Shown here: positions 23,776-37,025 of the stretch, piece after piece | Layout of the letters: the number at the start of each line of letters is the position of its first letter | Position numbering within the stretch: the stretch's first letter is position 1 | Notes under the pieces: generated by a model | Told to the model about the DNA's origin: nothing | The model's database searches: none | The model's input: only the letters and a program-made list of their open reading frames with translations | Position numbers and translations under genes: made by a program | Assembly (NCBI GenBank): GCA_037576215.1 | Contig: JBANDB010000005.1 | Location: 4,464,001 to 4,528,000 of the forward strand | Reading direction: 5' to 3' | Source of the DNA: Armillaria gallica | Taxonomy: Eukaryota; Basidiomycota; Agaricomycetes; Agaricales; Physalacriaceae | Length of the DNA: 64,000 nt

Positions 23776-26700
23776 TTACATGACACCCAGCACTTCTGTA
23801 AACTTCTTGAACTTTTGATGAGCCAATGGTTTTGTTAGGACATCAGCAATCATGTCATCAGTTGGACAGTATTGCAATTTGATGTGGCCTTCCTCAACAG
23901 TTTGCCAAATGAAATGGTAATGGACTCCAATATGCTTTGTACATTCATGGAATACTGAATCCTTGGCAATAGAGAGGGCATTTTGGCTGTCAGAGTAGAG
24001 GATGGTGGGCTCAGTTAGATAGATGGAAGGGTTTGCGATGAAGGTGGAGAGCTCAGAAAGGATCTTGTGCAGCCAGATCATGTTTTTGGATGCTGGTGTC
24101 AGTCTGACATATTCCAATTCACCTGTGGAGACGGTAATGATTGGTTGTTTTCTAGATGTCCACATGACAGCTCCCTGACCCATGAACAGCATGAATTTGG
24201 ACATAGACTTCCACCTGGGCTAGTTTGTATATGCAGCATCATGATAGCCCTTAAGATTGATATCAGGACTACCAATTACAAGCCATTGGTTATGTGTGCC
24301 CTTCAGATAGCAGAGGACTCAGAATCTGGCCTTTAGATGAGTTGAGTGTGGTTCCTCCATAAATTGTGAGAGTGCTGAGACCAAATAACTGATTTCAGGG
24401 TGAGAACCAACTGCAACGTACATGAGGGAGTCCAGGAGTTCATGGTAGAGTGCTTTTTCATGTGGTGTGACTGGTTCCATGGACACAGAAGGCGAGTCTG
24501 GGTTTAAATCAAGATTTGCTTCCATTGGTGTCGCAAATGGGGCCAATTCCTCAACGCCGAATCATTTTGCAATCTGGTCAATATATGCAGATTGTCCAAT
24601 GCTGATGGTGTATTTCTCCCAGTCCCAAGTGATGTGCATACCCAGCAGCCAGTGAATAGGCCCAAGATCAACTAGCTCAAAATGAGAGCCAATTTCTCAT
24701 TTAAATCAGTTCAACTCTTCTTGAGAGTTTGCTATGATGGTAAAGTCATCTGTGGCAACTGTGACAATGGTGTACTTTATCACTGACTCGATCCAATAGA
24801 AGATGGCCTCATCTGCATTGCTAATTGTGAACCCAAGAGAGATCATTGTGGACTTTAGGGTTTGGTACCAGCCTCAGCCTGCTTGCTTTGTGCCATATAG
24901 ACACTTGAGCAGCTTGGCACAGATGTTCTGGCCCTTGAGGTGTTCCAGGATCTTGAAGAATTCTTTGTATCTGTTCAGAAACTTGATATAGATCTCCTCA
25001 GTGATATTTGCATGCAGGTACACATTTTTGATATCGGCTTGGTCAATTATTGCATCATGAGATATGGCCATGGATAGTAGGATGTGAAGAGTGGGGAGGC
25101 AGACAACTGGGGCATAAGTGTCAAAATAATCAACACCTTGAACTTGTGTGAATCCTTTAGCTATGAAATGCAACTTAGCCTTTTTGAGCTCACCAGTTTC
25201 ATTCTGTTTGACCCAGTAAACAAACCTCATGTCTATGATATTTGCATTCATGGGAATGTCTTCTCATTTCATCACCTTCCATGCTTTCTTCTTCTTGCAC
25301 TGCCTTACTTCTGCAAGCATCGACTCACACCATTTCTCTTCATCAGGACCACTCAGTGCCTCTTTCATGGTCACTGGTTCAACATCTGCTATCATGGCAT
25401 AGTCTACCAGTGAGAAGCCCAATGGCTCTTCATCCTCATCATCATCTGACTCATCTTCAGCCACAGTTACTGCTATTCCAGCAGTGGTGGGACATATATG
25501 CAAGTCTGGTTGTGCGAGTTGGCCTGGTTTTGGAGCTGCAGAGTGCTTGGGGCAGCTTGGCTGAGGAGTATGATTAGACTCTATATCTGTGAGTGGAGAT
25601 TCTGGATGTTCTGGGTGAGTTTCTGTGGGTGTTTGTGATTCGTCTGGCTGATTTCTGGTGGGCTGAGAGGCTGTAGATGGCTTTGGAGCCTGAGGAGAGT
25701 CGATGTCTTCATTCTCCCCCTTGACAACAAATGGTTCTGGAGTCAGGTCTTCTTTATTGAAGTAAACATCATGTTCAATGCTGACCCTTCGCTTTCCAGG
25801 CCAGTAAATCCTCCAGCCTTTAGCTTCAGTATCAATTCCCACAAAATGCGCCTCAACAGCATGTTCCCCAAGCTTTTCTGGTGCCTTGACTCGGACCCAG
25901 CAATGGCATCCCCATGGATGAAGACCAGAGATGTTGGGCTTCCTGCTAGTTGCCATCTCAAATAGGGTTTTCCCTGATGGTATTGCTTTCGTTGGGGTGC
26001 AGTTGTAGACCCATTTGGTATGCTGGTGAGCTTCAGCCCATAGATATTTTGGTAATCCTGAACTGATTAGGAATGCTCTTGTCATGTCCATCAGATACCC
26101 ATTGAAACATTCAGCAATTACATTTGACTGTGGGGAATCATGTACTGTAAGGTGCCACTCTGTCCCCTTTGCCTTGAGGTGCTGAGTGAACTTGTCACTT
26201 AGGAATTCTCCCCCTTGATCCATACCCAGGATCTTTGTAACCTCAACACTGCATTGGACCTTGATCCAGATCTCATAGCGCTTGTACGACCCAAAGGTAC
26301 CTGATTTCTTTGATAAGTATTCAGATTTTGATTTATGGGTGTGTAAATCGCAGTATGTGCAGGCATAGTGCGCTCCTCCAAGTGATATGACAGACATTGG
26401 TCCCATCAAGTCTCCAACAACCTTGTCGCCAGTGTTCTCAATGTACTCATATTGGCCTTGTTTGGGGAACAGTTTGCACTTCGCTTTGGCCTTCACACAG
26501 GTCTTGCAAAATTCTGGTTTGGAATTCAGGTCAAGCTCGATTCCCTCAATATGGCCATCAACATACATGCAACAGAGAGTGGCATGGCTTCAGTGAGCAC
26601 AGATATTGTGTAGCTCAGTGATGTTCACTTTGAGCTTACCTGCCACCATAGTGACATCTGGTTTTGCTCCTGTGGTCTGGTATGTATCTGGGGTTGAGAT

Positions 26701-26850
26701 GATATATAGGCCTCCAGCTTTGGGAATCTTGGCTATGACCTTAGTGTCAGGTCATGGTGTGCGGATATACATGGTACAGTCAGTGGGTTCAATATGAATG
26801 GGGAATCCAGCATGGCTGATGTGTGATAAGGATATGAGGGTGTATGCCAT
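23776..26850 (-). pseudogene. Copia pol: integrase, RT and RNase H
   Basis: One minus-strand frame. GAG-pre-integrase (LHNICAH, then SHATLCCMYVDGHIEGIELD) lies at about 26640-26520. The integrase core keeps DLMGPM, MDQGGEF and NVIAECFNG for its acidic triad. An acidic Pro-rich linker with PQAPKP follows (25700-25440). RT covers about 25430-24550 with FTQVQGVDYFDTYAPV and ATDD at the catalytic box, where copia has YVDD. RNase H ends LTKPLAHQKFKKF. Stops near 26592, 25262, 24871, 24721, 24714, 24563 and 24341 are TGA at expected Arg; TAG occurs near 24220. The frame is otherwise open. Confidence 0.85.
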
Positions 26851-26852
26851 TT

Positions 26853-27692
26853 TCAGTAGATAGTATGTGTGTTTCGGAATCTTGCAATGGTGGGCTTTTT
26901 ATCTTTGCCTATAGGCAATGGTAATTGAAGGTCCCCTTTGCCTACTGCATAGAAAACTTCACCATTCGCAGCTTTAATAGGCTTCAGGTCAATGTTGGTG
27001 TAATTTTTGAATCTCCAACGTTCGGGTGAGTATGTTTTCAAAGTTCTGCAATCAGCAATTGTTGTAACTTCTTCTCCTCTTGCTACATGAGCATTGCCCT
27101 CAGTCTTGTAGTCCGATGTGCACATTAAAGCCACATTTGAGTCATCATTGTCATCAGCTACAACTGCAATGACATGTTTGTCATCACTTTCATCAATGGC
27201 TGCTGATGCTGATTCCTTTGCCTTCCCTTTTCCTTTAGCCTTGTTCTTTTTTGAAGCTGCACCTTGACCTGCCTTTCCACCACCCTTGCACCAGCAATCT
27301 GCAATGAGGTGGCTGGTTTTACCACATACTAGGTTCGTGCATTTAAGGTGGGATCTGTCTGGCTTTTTCTTTGACTTCCCCCCTGAACTCTGACCTTTTC
27401 CTTTGTTCTGCCATTGAGCAGACATTGTCATATTTTCAGCTGTGGCCTTTGATGCTACTTCTTTGTCCCATTCTTCATGCAGTGCTGCAACAAGGATTTC
27501 TGATGTGAGAGGCTTTCCAGTAAAATTGCTGGCAGCAGAGAGGGTGCGGCAGATATGATCATAAGAAGGTGGGAGCAATTTTTGAATCATTGACATGTAC
27601 TGGTTGTCCTCAATTTTCAGGCCCCTGCCATCAATACATTCACAGAGGATCTTCATTTCTCCAAGGTGCTCTTGCATGTTGCCTTCATCAGA
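26853..27692 (-). pseudogene. Copia gag, 3' part, and protease
   Basis: This is the continuation of the copia Gag after the solo LTR. It has MQEHLGEMKILCE, QKLLPPSYDHI, and a zinc knuckle (C-T-N-L-V-C-G-K-T-S-H-L-I-A-D-C) at about 27335-27290, then a Lys-rich linker. The protease that follows has Asp-Cys-Arg where copia has Asp-Ser-Gly (near 27050), so it is dead. The frame slips near 26855 before the GAG-pre-integrase part. Confidence 0.75.
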
Positions 27693-27697
27693 GCAGG

Positions 27698-28048
27698 TGT
27701 TACACGCATGCCACCAGCCTCCACTTCACACCCATCCCAACTTCAATCCTAACTCCAGCATTCCCCACTATTGGACTCCGTGGCCTCTGACCGCTTACCA
27801 TTACTCAGCTTCATTTGATATTTCATTTATCATTTCATTTTACTATTTCACATATTAACTCTAGAACCCAAATCTGGTAGTGAACAGACCACTGCCAGAG
27901 TCTATTGGACTCCGACTCGGATTTACCTACTCATATATATACTGTAGAATTACTTGTAGATACTCAGTTTGAATATCAACTTGGTTTAGCCAAATCTATC
28001 TCTGACTCCAAGTCTAATCTATCGCTCTCCAAGTCCATGGCCTCTGCT
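27698..28048 (+). mobile_element. Solo LTR alpha, 5' part, inserted in copia gag
   Basis: It begins TGTTACACGCATGCC and matches the 1310 copy until 28048, where the Plavaka element starts. GCAGG at 27693-27697 is repeated at 40745-40749 after the 3' part, giving a perfect 5-base target duplication around the whole split LTR. Confidence 0.85.
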
Positions 28049-30539
28049 TGTCAGAAAGTACCGAAAAGCCTTATAAGGAAGATGACCAAATAATGTCCGG
28101 ATAAGAAATGGCTTGGCAGGATATGCCACATATCAACTCCGGGTTACCCAATAAGTAGCCAACCCCTATTATAATTACAATTAAATGCTGCGATGATGAG
28201 CTTCCAGGCTCTGTATGCTCAGAATTCACGGATTTATCCATTCATCACCAAATATCTTCGAAACGACGCCATTATAATCCCCACATACTCCATGACACTG
28301 CCAACTCTCGATAATACCACGTATTTTTGCAGTATATGCCACAAACATTCAGATACAGCCCTAAAACCATAACATCCACTCCTCACACACTCTGTTATCC
28401 TTCCCAGCTCACCTCGCATCACAATTACCATATCCCATCATGGCAAGGCACCTTTGATCGACAATCATCCTAAAATGGGGTTGCTACATCACTCAGAAGC
28501 ATCTGGTTGATGTGCCCATCAATCATTCAATGAAATGATGTGATTGACATGGGTACCCTCCCAGCTACGATAATTACAGCCATGGCAACTATAGACCGTG
28601 TTTACTAAGGCTGTTACAGTGCCAAGACTTCAAATCATTGTTGCCCCACACATACACCTCAGCATGGCAACTGCAGCTCAATAATCCGCAGCTACACAGC
28701 ACCTTATGATCCACTCATCGCTCAATAAAACCACATGGTTCGCATCCATACACGGCAACATCAAGGACTTGCTGTTACTTTAAAACCACAGATACCATAT
28801 GTTTACTACAGCTATTACAAAAGCCAAGGACTTACAGCCTTACTAAGGCTTTGAAGAATATTCTATTTATAAAATCATACTTGTAGTATAAAAACTAGGT
28901 AGATACCACATTTTTAGAGCTAGTTCTTACCCAGTTGACAAGGCTACGGCATTACCAGTCAGCTACGGTTACTCCAAGTTATTCCCCACTGCTTGCTTTA
29001 CTCTTTAAATGTTGTTGGTTGCACCAATACACGAAATCTTGTGTCAATAACTTGCTTTTGTCTTTTAATGCCACAACATCACTTCATTTTCACCACATAG
29101 GATTGTTTCATCACTTTCACCTTCTACATTGCCATCGTTTTCATTGCCCAGTTCAGTATTGCCTCTGTGTAGGCCCAGTTCAGCTCCATAGGATCACCCT
29201 CGTCTTTATCATTGTTCGGAGTTGCCATGCATCTATTGCCACAGCACCTCACTCAGCACCTCAGTTGCTACAATTTCTACCAGTTTCTTGCAGTCTCTGT
29301 ATGTTTATTGCTATTGTTTTGACTCACAATATTAGGTACACCCCAAGCCACATTTACTAGGCTATTTCGATGTCTTCTAGTGCATTGCTACGATTTCTAG
29401 TGCATTGCTATGATTTCTAGACCCATTTTCATGGTCTCTAGACCATTTTCGCAGTTTCCGTCACAGTTTCTTGGTATTCAAGTCATACCAGATTCCATCC
29501 CATCTCGTTTATCAAGATCCTTCCCGGCTTACAGCCAACGTCTATTAGTACTCCTTGACCAAGAGTACTACTTTGCTGACTCAAAGTTGCAGTGTATCTT
29601 GTGTTATTGAGAAATTGACTGCACAGAGGTGCACTGAACCACTCGCAAACACATTGCCTTGATTGCTGTGTTGCTATGTTAATTGCCTAAGCTCTCACTG
29701 AGTTTTGGGTGTTGCCATTGCCATGGAAGTCTAGGCTCATCAGTGATGTAGTTGCAGTTGGTTGAAGGTGCCGTAGAAGTACGGGGAAGCAAGTAGGGTT
29801 ATGTATTGCAGGTAGTACATTAAATACTTGACTTTTGGTGCAAAAATAAAGATCAGTGGTGCTCTGAAGGAGAACAAGTGACAGAGAATTAAATCTGGGC
29901 TACTACTTGCTTCCAATGTCTTTTTTAATTAAAGTTTTAAGGCAGATAGTGACTGATCATCATGGCAATATGAAGTGCTCATGTAAAAAGATGGAACCCA
30001 TGTCCTAGCTCAGATCAGATGATCTTGTGAGGCACGCAGTCACAGAAGAATTGAGTGACATTGTGGCTGTTATTTAATGGTCATTAATGGAATAGTTGTC
30101 CCAATCATTGTGGTGATAATCATCATGATAATTGATGTGGTTGTATCATTGGGCCCAATCTGCTGGTTCATCTTGAGAACACATCCACATGAGGGTAAAA
30201 TGATTCTTCCAGCAAATTTCCATCAACTTTAATGTGACCAACACTGCGCAGTGCACTGTCGCAGGAATCATCTCTCTGGTACTAGGTATTTCAACAGTGA
30301 CAGCATATCTTTTGAACTGGAGATTGTCTCTAATGAGTACTACCAATTGCATACTATCTTTTGTCACTTCATGCAATTCACAGGCTGTTAATGTGATGCT
30401 TGCCAATCATGATTTCAGAACATTGATTTTGATGTGAGTTCTGAAATTTCTCTGAGATTGAGCAAGCAAAACTGGTATATACATGATGTGCAGCTTCTTC
30501 TGCCCATCTTTCCCCCCATCATTCTTTCCCAAGCCTGGC
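28049..30539. other. Left non-coding part of the Plavaka element
   Basis: About 2.5 kb without a supported gene. Short CTTATAAGG and ATAAG motifs lie near the left end. The block 29518-29745 repeats sequence found at 22836-23070. Low-complexity pyrimidine-rich DNA around 28935-29500 gives open frames I do not believe. Confidence 0.5.
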
Positions 30540-33500
30540 ATGTCCTCGAGCATTATACCTCAGCGTTGCCAACAGCAGTGTCCTTACTGTAACCGCCTTT
30601 TTGGTGTTCAAGGGATAGGAAATCACAAGCAGATCTGTAAGCAGAAATTGGATCAGCATTCATTGGATTCCCAAATCCACAATGAGTTAGAGAGGCAGAC
30701 AAGCAGTAAGTTATTCATCATTTAAAACAATTTTGATGTGCTAAAACCACTCTCCAAGAAGCCACCACAAGCACATTTACACCAATGGACTTTGAAAGAT
30801 CTGTGGATTTGGATTACAGTGCAGAACTTGAATGTATGTCAGATCCCTATTATGAGGAGAGATCTGAATAGCTGCTCACAAATTAAATTTATAGCTCAAC
30901 ACTTCCAAGAGAGTGACAGGATGTCTACTCTGGCAGACAATGAATTTTCCGAGGCTACTACCTTGATTCTCAACTCTATTGATTATGTCAATTTGACTGA
31001 TGGAAACATTATCACCCAGTATCATCCTTCTGCTATTTTGGACCCTCAGATTGTACCACTCAAAGAGTATTTGGCCAGCAGTACCAGCAAGCCAGCTTCT
31101 GTTCTGTCTTTGACAGCTGTCCATGGCATCCATTCTCATCTCAGCTAGATTTTGATTTAGCAGAATTTATTTTGCATACAGGCATGAATCACCAAGCCCA
31201 GAATGATTTTTTCAGCATCATTGACTGGTGTGGAGGCAATCAATCAACAGAGTACACTACTTGAAATGAGAATGATCTTGCAGAGGCATGGTCACATGCA
31301 GAAAATCGGTTTACAAAAGTAGATTTTTATCTTTTCTTTATACTCATATTAAAATACTACTATGCTTTCAATAGTTTAAAAAGGAAACAATATCAGTTCC
31401 ATATAAAGATGAACTTCGGAATCATGATGTCCACTATTGGCCATTATGGGATTGGACATTTGACTTGTTAAACAATAAAGATCTTGCACCACATTTTGTA
31501 TGGGATGCAGTTCAATTATTTCGAGAAGATAAAAATGGTATTCGAACACGGTTTTTTGATGAGCCATGGACAGGAAATACATTTTGGGAAATTCAAGTAA
31601 GCTAATATTATTATCAGTGTAACTAATATGCTTATTATCAATTATAGAGTTCTCTTCCTCCTGGGGGAAAGCCTTTGGCATATATTTTGTATGCTGATAA
31701 GTCACACTTATCTTCATTTGGTACTGCAAAGGGCTATCCAGTCATGGCACACTGTGGTAATCTTCCTGATGAAATACAGAATGGAAAGAATTTTGGTGGA
31801 GGTTGTGTAGTTGGATGGCTTCCAATTGTAAGGCAGATATTTTAATGCATTTGATTTATTGTTGACTCTTATTTTACAGGTAGAAGAAGAAGAAGACCAT
31901 AAAGAGAAGCCATCATGGATCAATTTCAAGCGAGTTGTTTGGCATGAAGCTTTTTGCAAGATTCTAGTATCTATCACACAATATTCTCATAGTGGCTATG
32001 TATTTCAGCTGCCAAATTTAGAGAAAGTTATAATCTTGTATCCTTTTATTCTTATTTTCTCTGCAGATTATGAAGAGCAGTGAGTAGATTTCAAGCTTTA
32101 AATGATATACACAAGCTGAAATTTCTATAGCTGTACAATGACACTAACCAGAGGTGTTAGAGCTCATTATCCATGTCCAGTTTGCTTGGCACCATTGTTA
32201 AATCTCTCGGACCTTTCAATAAATCATCCATTATGAACAACAGAGTCTATGAAAGAGATATATGAATGAGCCTGCTTGCTTAGTGCAGAAAAGGCAGAAG
32301 ATCTTCTAAAATCATATGGTCTTCATAAAGTACCTGTAAGTAATGAAATTGAATTATCATTCATACTATTGACAACCAGATTAGAATGTCTTTTGGGAGA
32401 TAGAGAGATCTGATCCATATCGTGCTGTATCTTGGGACAGACTACATGCTTTCCTGATTGGACTGTTTGATCATTTGCTCAGGCAGCTTATTGAGCATAT
32501 TGATAGATTGCCAGGTCGATAAGCTAAAATCATTGTTGATGAAGTGTATGTTAAAATTTGGTACATTGATTATAGCTGAATCTTTTTCATCAGGATCAAA
32601 TCATTTCTGCAATGGAGAAATCTCACTCATTTTACATCTGTTTTTTCTTTTGATTTTGCAGATGGAAAAAAATATGAACACATGTCATGAGTATGTATAT
32701 ATATTTCTTGAATTTGAATTCACTATTAATGATATCTCAAGCAAATTCTCTTTGCAGCTCAGGCTGTTTTAACAAAGGCTGCAGATCGTGCAGGTTATTT
32801 GCTTCTTTAATGTATATAGAGTCATCTAGAGTTGGATATATATGCAGCAATGGATGTGCATACAGAAAACACGATAAAGGAAGGACAATCAATAATGCAA
32901 GTTTTTGGAGAAAGAATGCAGGTATGTTGATTTAACAAATTAATAATCAGGGCTTCACACTGCACTGTATATGGTGTATGGATGTATAGGAGCTGTATCA
33001 GTGATAGTGTGAAGCACTATTGAAGAATTTATTACTAATATATGTTTAGGCATATATAAAAGCTACTGTGGACAGCAGATTTAAAACTCCAACAACTTGG
33101 GATATTCCAAAAATGCATATACAAAAACATCTATTCAGTGATATACAAGGAAAAGGAGTAACCAAAAATTATAACATCAAGATTAATGAAAGTATGCATG
33201 GACCACTTAAAAAGGCTTATCAAACACAGACCAATTTTAAAAATGTTGCTGAACAAGTAAGTCTCAGTTAGTTTGCTTATATGATTCAATTTAATTTCAT
33301 GAACTTATAGATTCTTTGAACTGATCATCAGTACAATGTTGCTATGCAAATTTGACAGGGAATTGATCAATGGAAAAAACATATGAAGTATAAATCAATC
33401 TCACCAGAGGGTGATAGTGATTTATCTAAGGAAAAATACTTCAATGTTGAGACTCAGGCTTCAGATAATCTTTCAAAGAAGGCACACCTACATGGCATTA

Positions 33501-34268
33501 AAAACACATCAATGGATCCCCACACAATGTTTGAGTTGGAAGATGCTTTTTCTCATGATTTAGCCTATGACTGTTTTCAAATTTGTTTAAGGCATTTCAT
33601 GTCAGGCATTCTTAATCTGATATCTGAAGGTGGCATTATTGCACAGGGACAATGGATCAATTACACTCCAGATGACAAGGCTAGTATTCTTTCCCTTAAG
33701 AAGAAAAAAACAGATTTTACTAACATTCAACTTATATAGATCACAATCTATTAGACACTCTCTGTCCATTATCAGTCATATGTAAATCTAAAACAGGCTG
33801 CAGATCTACTATGATGTAGCCCAATGTTCTATAATCATCTACGGTATGATGGTGTTATTATTAATACCACCAATGGCCTATATGTTGCGCAATTAATTCA
33901 ACTCTTTGAGTGTGAATTTGATGGACAGAGATATCCATTAACATTGGTTCATTCTTATGATGCTCCTATCACTGATGGCCATCTGCATTGGAAGCATTAG
34001 AGAGACAAATATTTAGGGCTTTATCGAGTTCATGCATGCCCCCGAATCCATTCTGCCTTTGTTTCTATATATTCTATTATTTGTGGTGCACTTCTGGTTG
34101 CTGATGCAGACTCTGACCTTAGCAATGGCCAGGATTACTTTATTTTGGATATCATAGATACTGATATGTTTCTCCGACTCAAAGAAATCAGATCTAAGCT
34201 TCAGCACAAATTTTGAGGCCAGGCTAACCAGAGATCTTAATATTGGCAATATAATCAGAATATATAGC
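30540..34268 (+). pseudogene. Plavaka-type transposase, intron-bearing and decayed
   Basis: The ATG at 30540 starts MSSSIIPQRCQQQCPYC, a CX2CX11HX4C zinc-finger-like motif. Later exons show the family's landmarks: PLWDWTFDLL and FFDEPWTGNTFWEIQ (31430-31595), YADKSHLSSFGTAKGYPVMA, GWLPI, FKRVVWHEAF, a SADYEEQ-type block, LTRGVRAHYPCPVC, SWDRLHAFLIGLFDHLL, PKMHIQKHLFSDI, NESMHGPLKKAY, and a C-terminal LTLVHSYDAPITDGHLHW block. Introns of about 50 bases are clear, for example 31596-31647 and 31829-31879. Two TGA stops near 32236 and 32267 sit at expected Arg. It would have mobilised the element. Confidence 0.8.
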
Positions 34269-35089
34269 ATAATGATAGTTCTACAGTGTCAATAAATTCT
34301 TCAGCTGTACTATAGCAATATTCACTCCTGCAAGACCCAGGTCCCACAGATACAGACTAGTACTGTATGGTTTACAGCCTCAGGTGAAGACCCACTAGAG
34401 ATGTCCACCATACTTTTATATAGGTATGGCTGTAAAGATTATGGCCATTTGATGGGTACAGGTCACCTGTACCCATACTATATTGACATTGTTGAGCATG
34501 CCCAATGGTACAGTATGGCTTACAGTATGGCTGTATTACAGGATATGGTCAATACAAGAGTGACAGTTACATATCTCACACAAAATTGATATACAGTATC
34601 TTTTAGAAGTGAGTTCACTTCAATCCTTGCCAAACATCTCATATTGGACTAACTGGAGTATGATTGTAGCCAAAAATCATCCTTGCCACACAGCAAACAG
34701 GGCCTGTTGGAGTCAGGTATGAGTCACTAAGTGGGAATTGAATTTCAGATGCATAACTAAAGCCAAAATCTAGAAAGATAGCATGAGCTACTGAGATATT
34801 GAAGATTATAATGTGAAAGTTACTGCCACTTAAGATGAACACAAAGTGCACAATCGTGAGACAGTCAGGTGATCTGTGACATCACTGTCAGGAATCCTTT
34901 CAAAGACTCTTGCAGCTTTCTACTGGTGAATACCACTTACTTTAATATTTTTGTATGTAGTTTATGTATATAGCTTCCTTGACATATGCATACTTTGGGG
35001 GTTATCTCAGATATAAGGACTTATATTATTGAAATCAGATTCAAAGTCAAGAATAGCCAAGGCTCAAGCACTTCTACATCATCAATGTT
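34269..35089. other. Non-coding region with a perfect palindrome
   Basis: No gene. A palindrome with 12-base arms and a 1-base centre (ATGGGTACAGGT / ACCTGTACCCAT) lies at about 34453-34477. Near 34396 the sequence TAGAGATGTCCACCATAC resembles the hAT-like end at 35098, so a fragment of another small element may be here. Confidence 0.45.
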
Positions 35090-35097
35090 CTCGAGAC

Positions 35098-35801
35098 TAG
35101 GGATGTGCACCATATCCATAATATGGTGGATACATACAGCGAATACAGATATGGGTTGTTATGACTTTTCGACATTTTTCGTTATCTTATCTTATCTGGC
35201 ATCTCGGCACCACACGGCATCCCGGCCATTCGGCATCTTGGCGTACAACCCCAACATCGTAACCCCAGAACTTCTCGAGAATCTGCAGACCAGTACTATT
35301 ATTAGACACCCGAATATTGTATATAAGTAGCACAGCTTTCGGCCATGTACTCTAGCTTTGAGCTAAGTTTATACACCCCAAACTTTTCTCTCATTGCTTG
35401 CCAAGAGTTAACATGCTAGCCGCCTCGCTGTAATAGACGCCACGGTTCTATCGCCCTGTCCAAAGTGAGAGACAGTGGACGATAGACGCCTTAGTCTGTT
35501 ATTCCTGAGTTTGGTCATAACATGGGTCTGTACCATGGCATGCATGAAGCTGCAAGGTACAGTATGGGATTGGCTGATGTTTATTTTGTGTGTGCATTTG
35601 CTCTGAAAGGGGGGTCAAAATAAGATCAAAAGCCAGAAAAATTATAAGCCATCTTATGATGTTGTACGGCCGTCTGTAAGAGCTCATGACAGTGATGGAA
35701 CAACTGTATATCGTGCCATATAGATGTTCATTAGGACACGATCAGCTTCAGTCTGTCTTCCATATAATAGTTACTGAAAAACAGTATGGTGCACATTCCT
35801 A
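35098..35801 (+). mobile_element. Small hAT-like TIR element
   Basis: Ends TAGGGATGTGCACCATA and, inverted, TAGGAATGTGCACCATA match 16 of 17. The flanks CTCGAGAC (35090-35097) and CTCAAGAC (35802-35809) are an 8-base duplication with one G-to-A change. TIRs starting TAGGG and 8-bp duplications are typical of hAT elements. After removing the solo LTR it is only about 330 bp, so it is non-autonomous. Confidence 0.75.
35157..35522 (+). mobile_element. Solo LTR related to chromoviruses C and D
   Basis: It begins TGTTATGACTTTTCG and ends TTGGTCATAACA, 366 bp, flanked by TGGGT on both sides (35152-35156, 35523-35527). It shares with the LTRs of C and D a TTATCTTATCTTATC cluster, TATATAAGTAG, and the 13-mer AGCTTTGAGCTAA (35354-35366). 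It is therefore a diverged member of that LTR family. Confidence 0.8.
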
Positions 35802-35931
35802 CTCAAGACCTCCAGCATCAACAATGATAATGTTGAGAACTTGAGCTTACAGTCATGAAAAACCTAACACCTCAACATCATCTGTGCCTCCTTCAGCCTC
35901 AATTGGATTATCATGCTTTCAACTCTGCTTC

Positions 35932-37025
35932 AAGGCATAGCACGGATGCATCCGTGGATGGATCCGGATCCGTCCTGCGGATTTTAGGGTACCTCATAGG
36001 TGATATCCGCATCCTGTGGGTGTGGCTGTGCCTGGATATCCGCATCCGTGGCATCCGCACTGCAGATATCTGTGTATTGTAGCTAAATTTTAATATTCAC
36101 ATATTGTCACAGGTATGGGTCCGTTCACTCCAATATTTAAAGGACGTATTCTTCACTATGAAGTGTCTCTAAACGCTGTGTTCGATCACTTGAGGGTGCC
36201 CAAATATCAAGACAGAAAAATCAGACAGAAATGCGGTGTTTATTTCACTTATATTTAGGCACACAGGTTCTTGGCACCTCGTATTGCTAGTGGAAGGTTG
36301 TAGTTGTATTCTACAACATCTAAAACATTAGTAGACATAAATTTGGCCCAGTCCATCAACAATTAATAGCCAGAAAAAGGAAGAAAACATGTAAATAAAA
36401 TTGTCTAAATCTCCAATTGCTTCCTGCAGGTCTAGGTAACCTCCGATCGCAAATCGGATGGCGGATACAGAGTCCCCGACCTCCAAAACATTAGGACACA
36501 CCCACGAGGTCAGCCTCGCCATCCAAATGAGTGCTGGAAAAAGAAAGTAAACTTTAATAAATAATCAACAAAATCTTCGATCACTTCTCAGAGGACAGGG
36601 AGTCATCTGATTGCAAATCGGACGGTGGATTCGAATTCCCAGACCTCGAAAACATTAGAACGCCTTTGTTGAGTTAGTCTTGCCATCCAAACAACTGTCA
36701 GAAAAATAAAGTAAAATTTGGCAGAAAACCAAGAAAATCTCCGTTTGCTTACCGCAGGCCGGGGTGACCTCCGATCACAAATCGGGCGGTGGAATCGGAT
36801 TCCCCGACCTCGAAAACCCTAGGACGACTATTTTTCAAGTGGCGGTCGAAGCATCTACAAATTTATACAGAACATCCGCGGATATAGCCAGTTACTGAAA
36901 CCATATCCGCATCCGGCGGATCCGGATGCCACGGATCCGGATATCCGGGCACAGCCACATCCACAGGTATTTTTTCGGATATCTGTTCAGATATCTGCAG
37001 ATCATCCGGATCCGTGCTATGCCTT
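35932..37025. mobile_element. 1.1-kb TIR element with GGATCC-rich ends
   Basis: The outer 16 bases (AAGGCATAGCACGGAT) are perfectly inverted-repeated at the right end, and similarity continues for about 130 bases through CATCCG/GGATCC-rich sequence and a GTGGCTGTGCC block. No transposase is seen. I found no convincing target duplication. The interior holds a roughly 170-bp tandem repeat. Confidence 0.65.
36410..36840. repeat. Roughly 170-bp tandem repeat, 2.5 copies
   Basis: Three units starting near 36410, 36574 and 36746 share ATCxCAAATCGGxxGGxGG, CCCCGACCTCGAAAAC-like and TCGCCATCCAAA-like blocks. Units differ by scattered substitutions. No coding function is evident. Confidence 0.6.
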
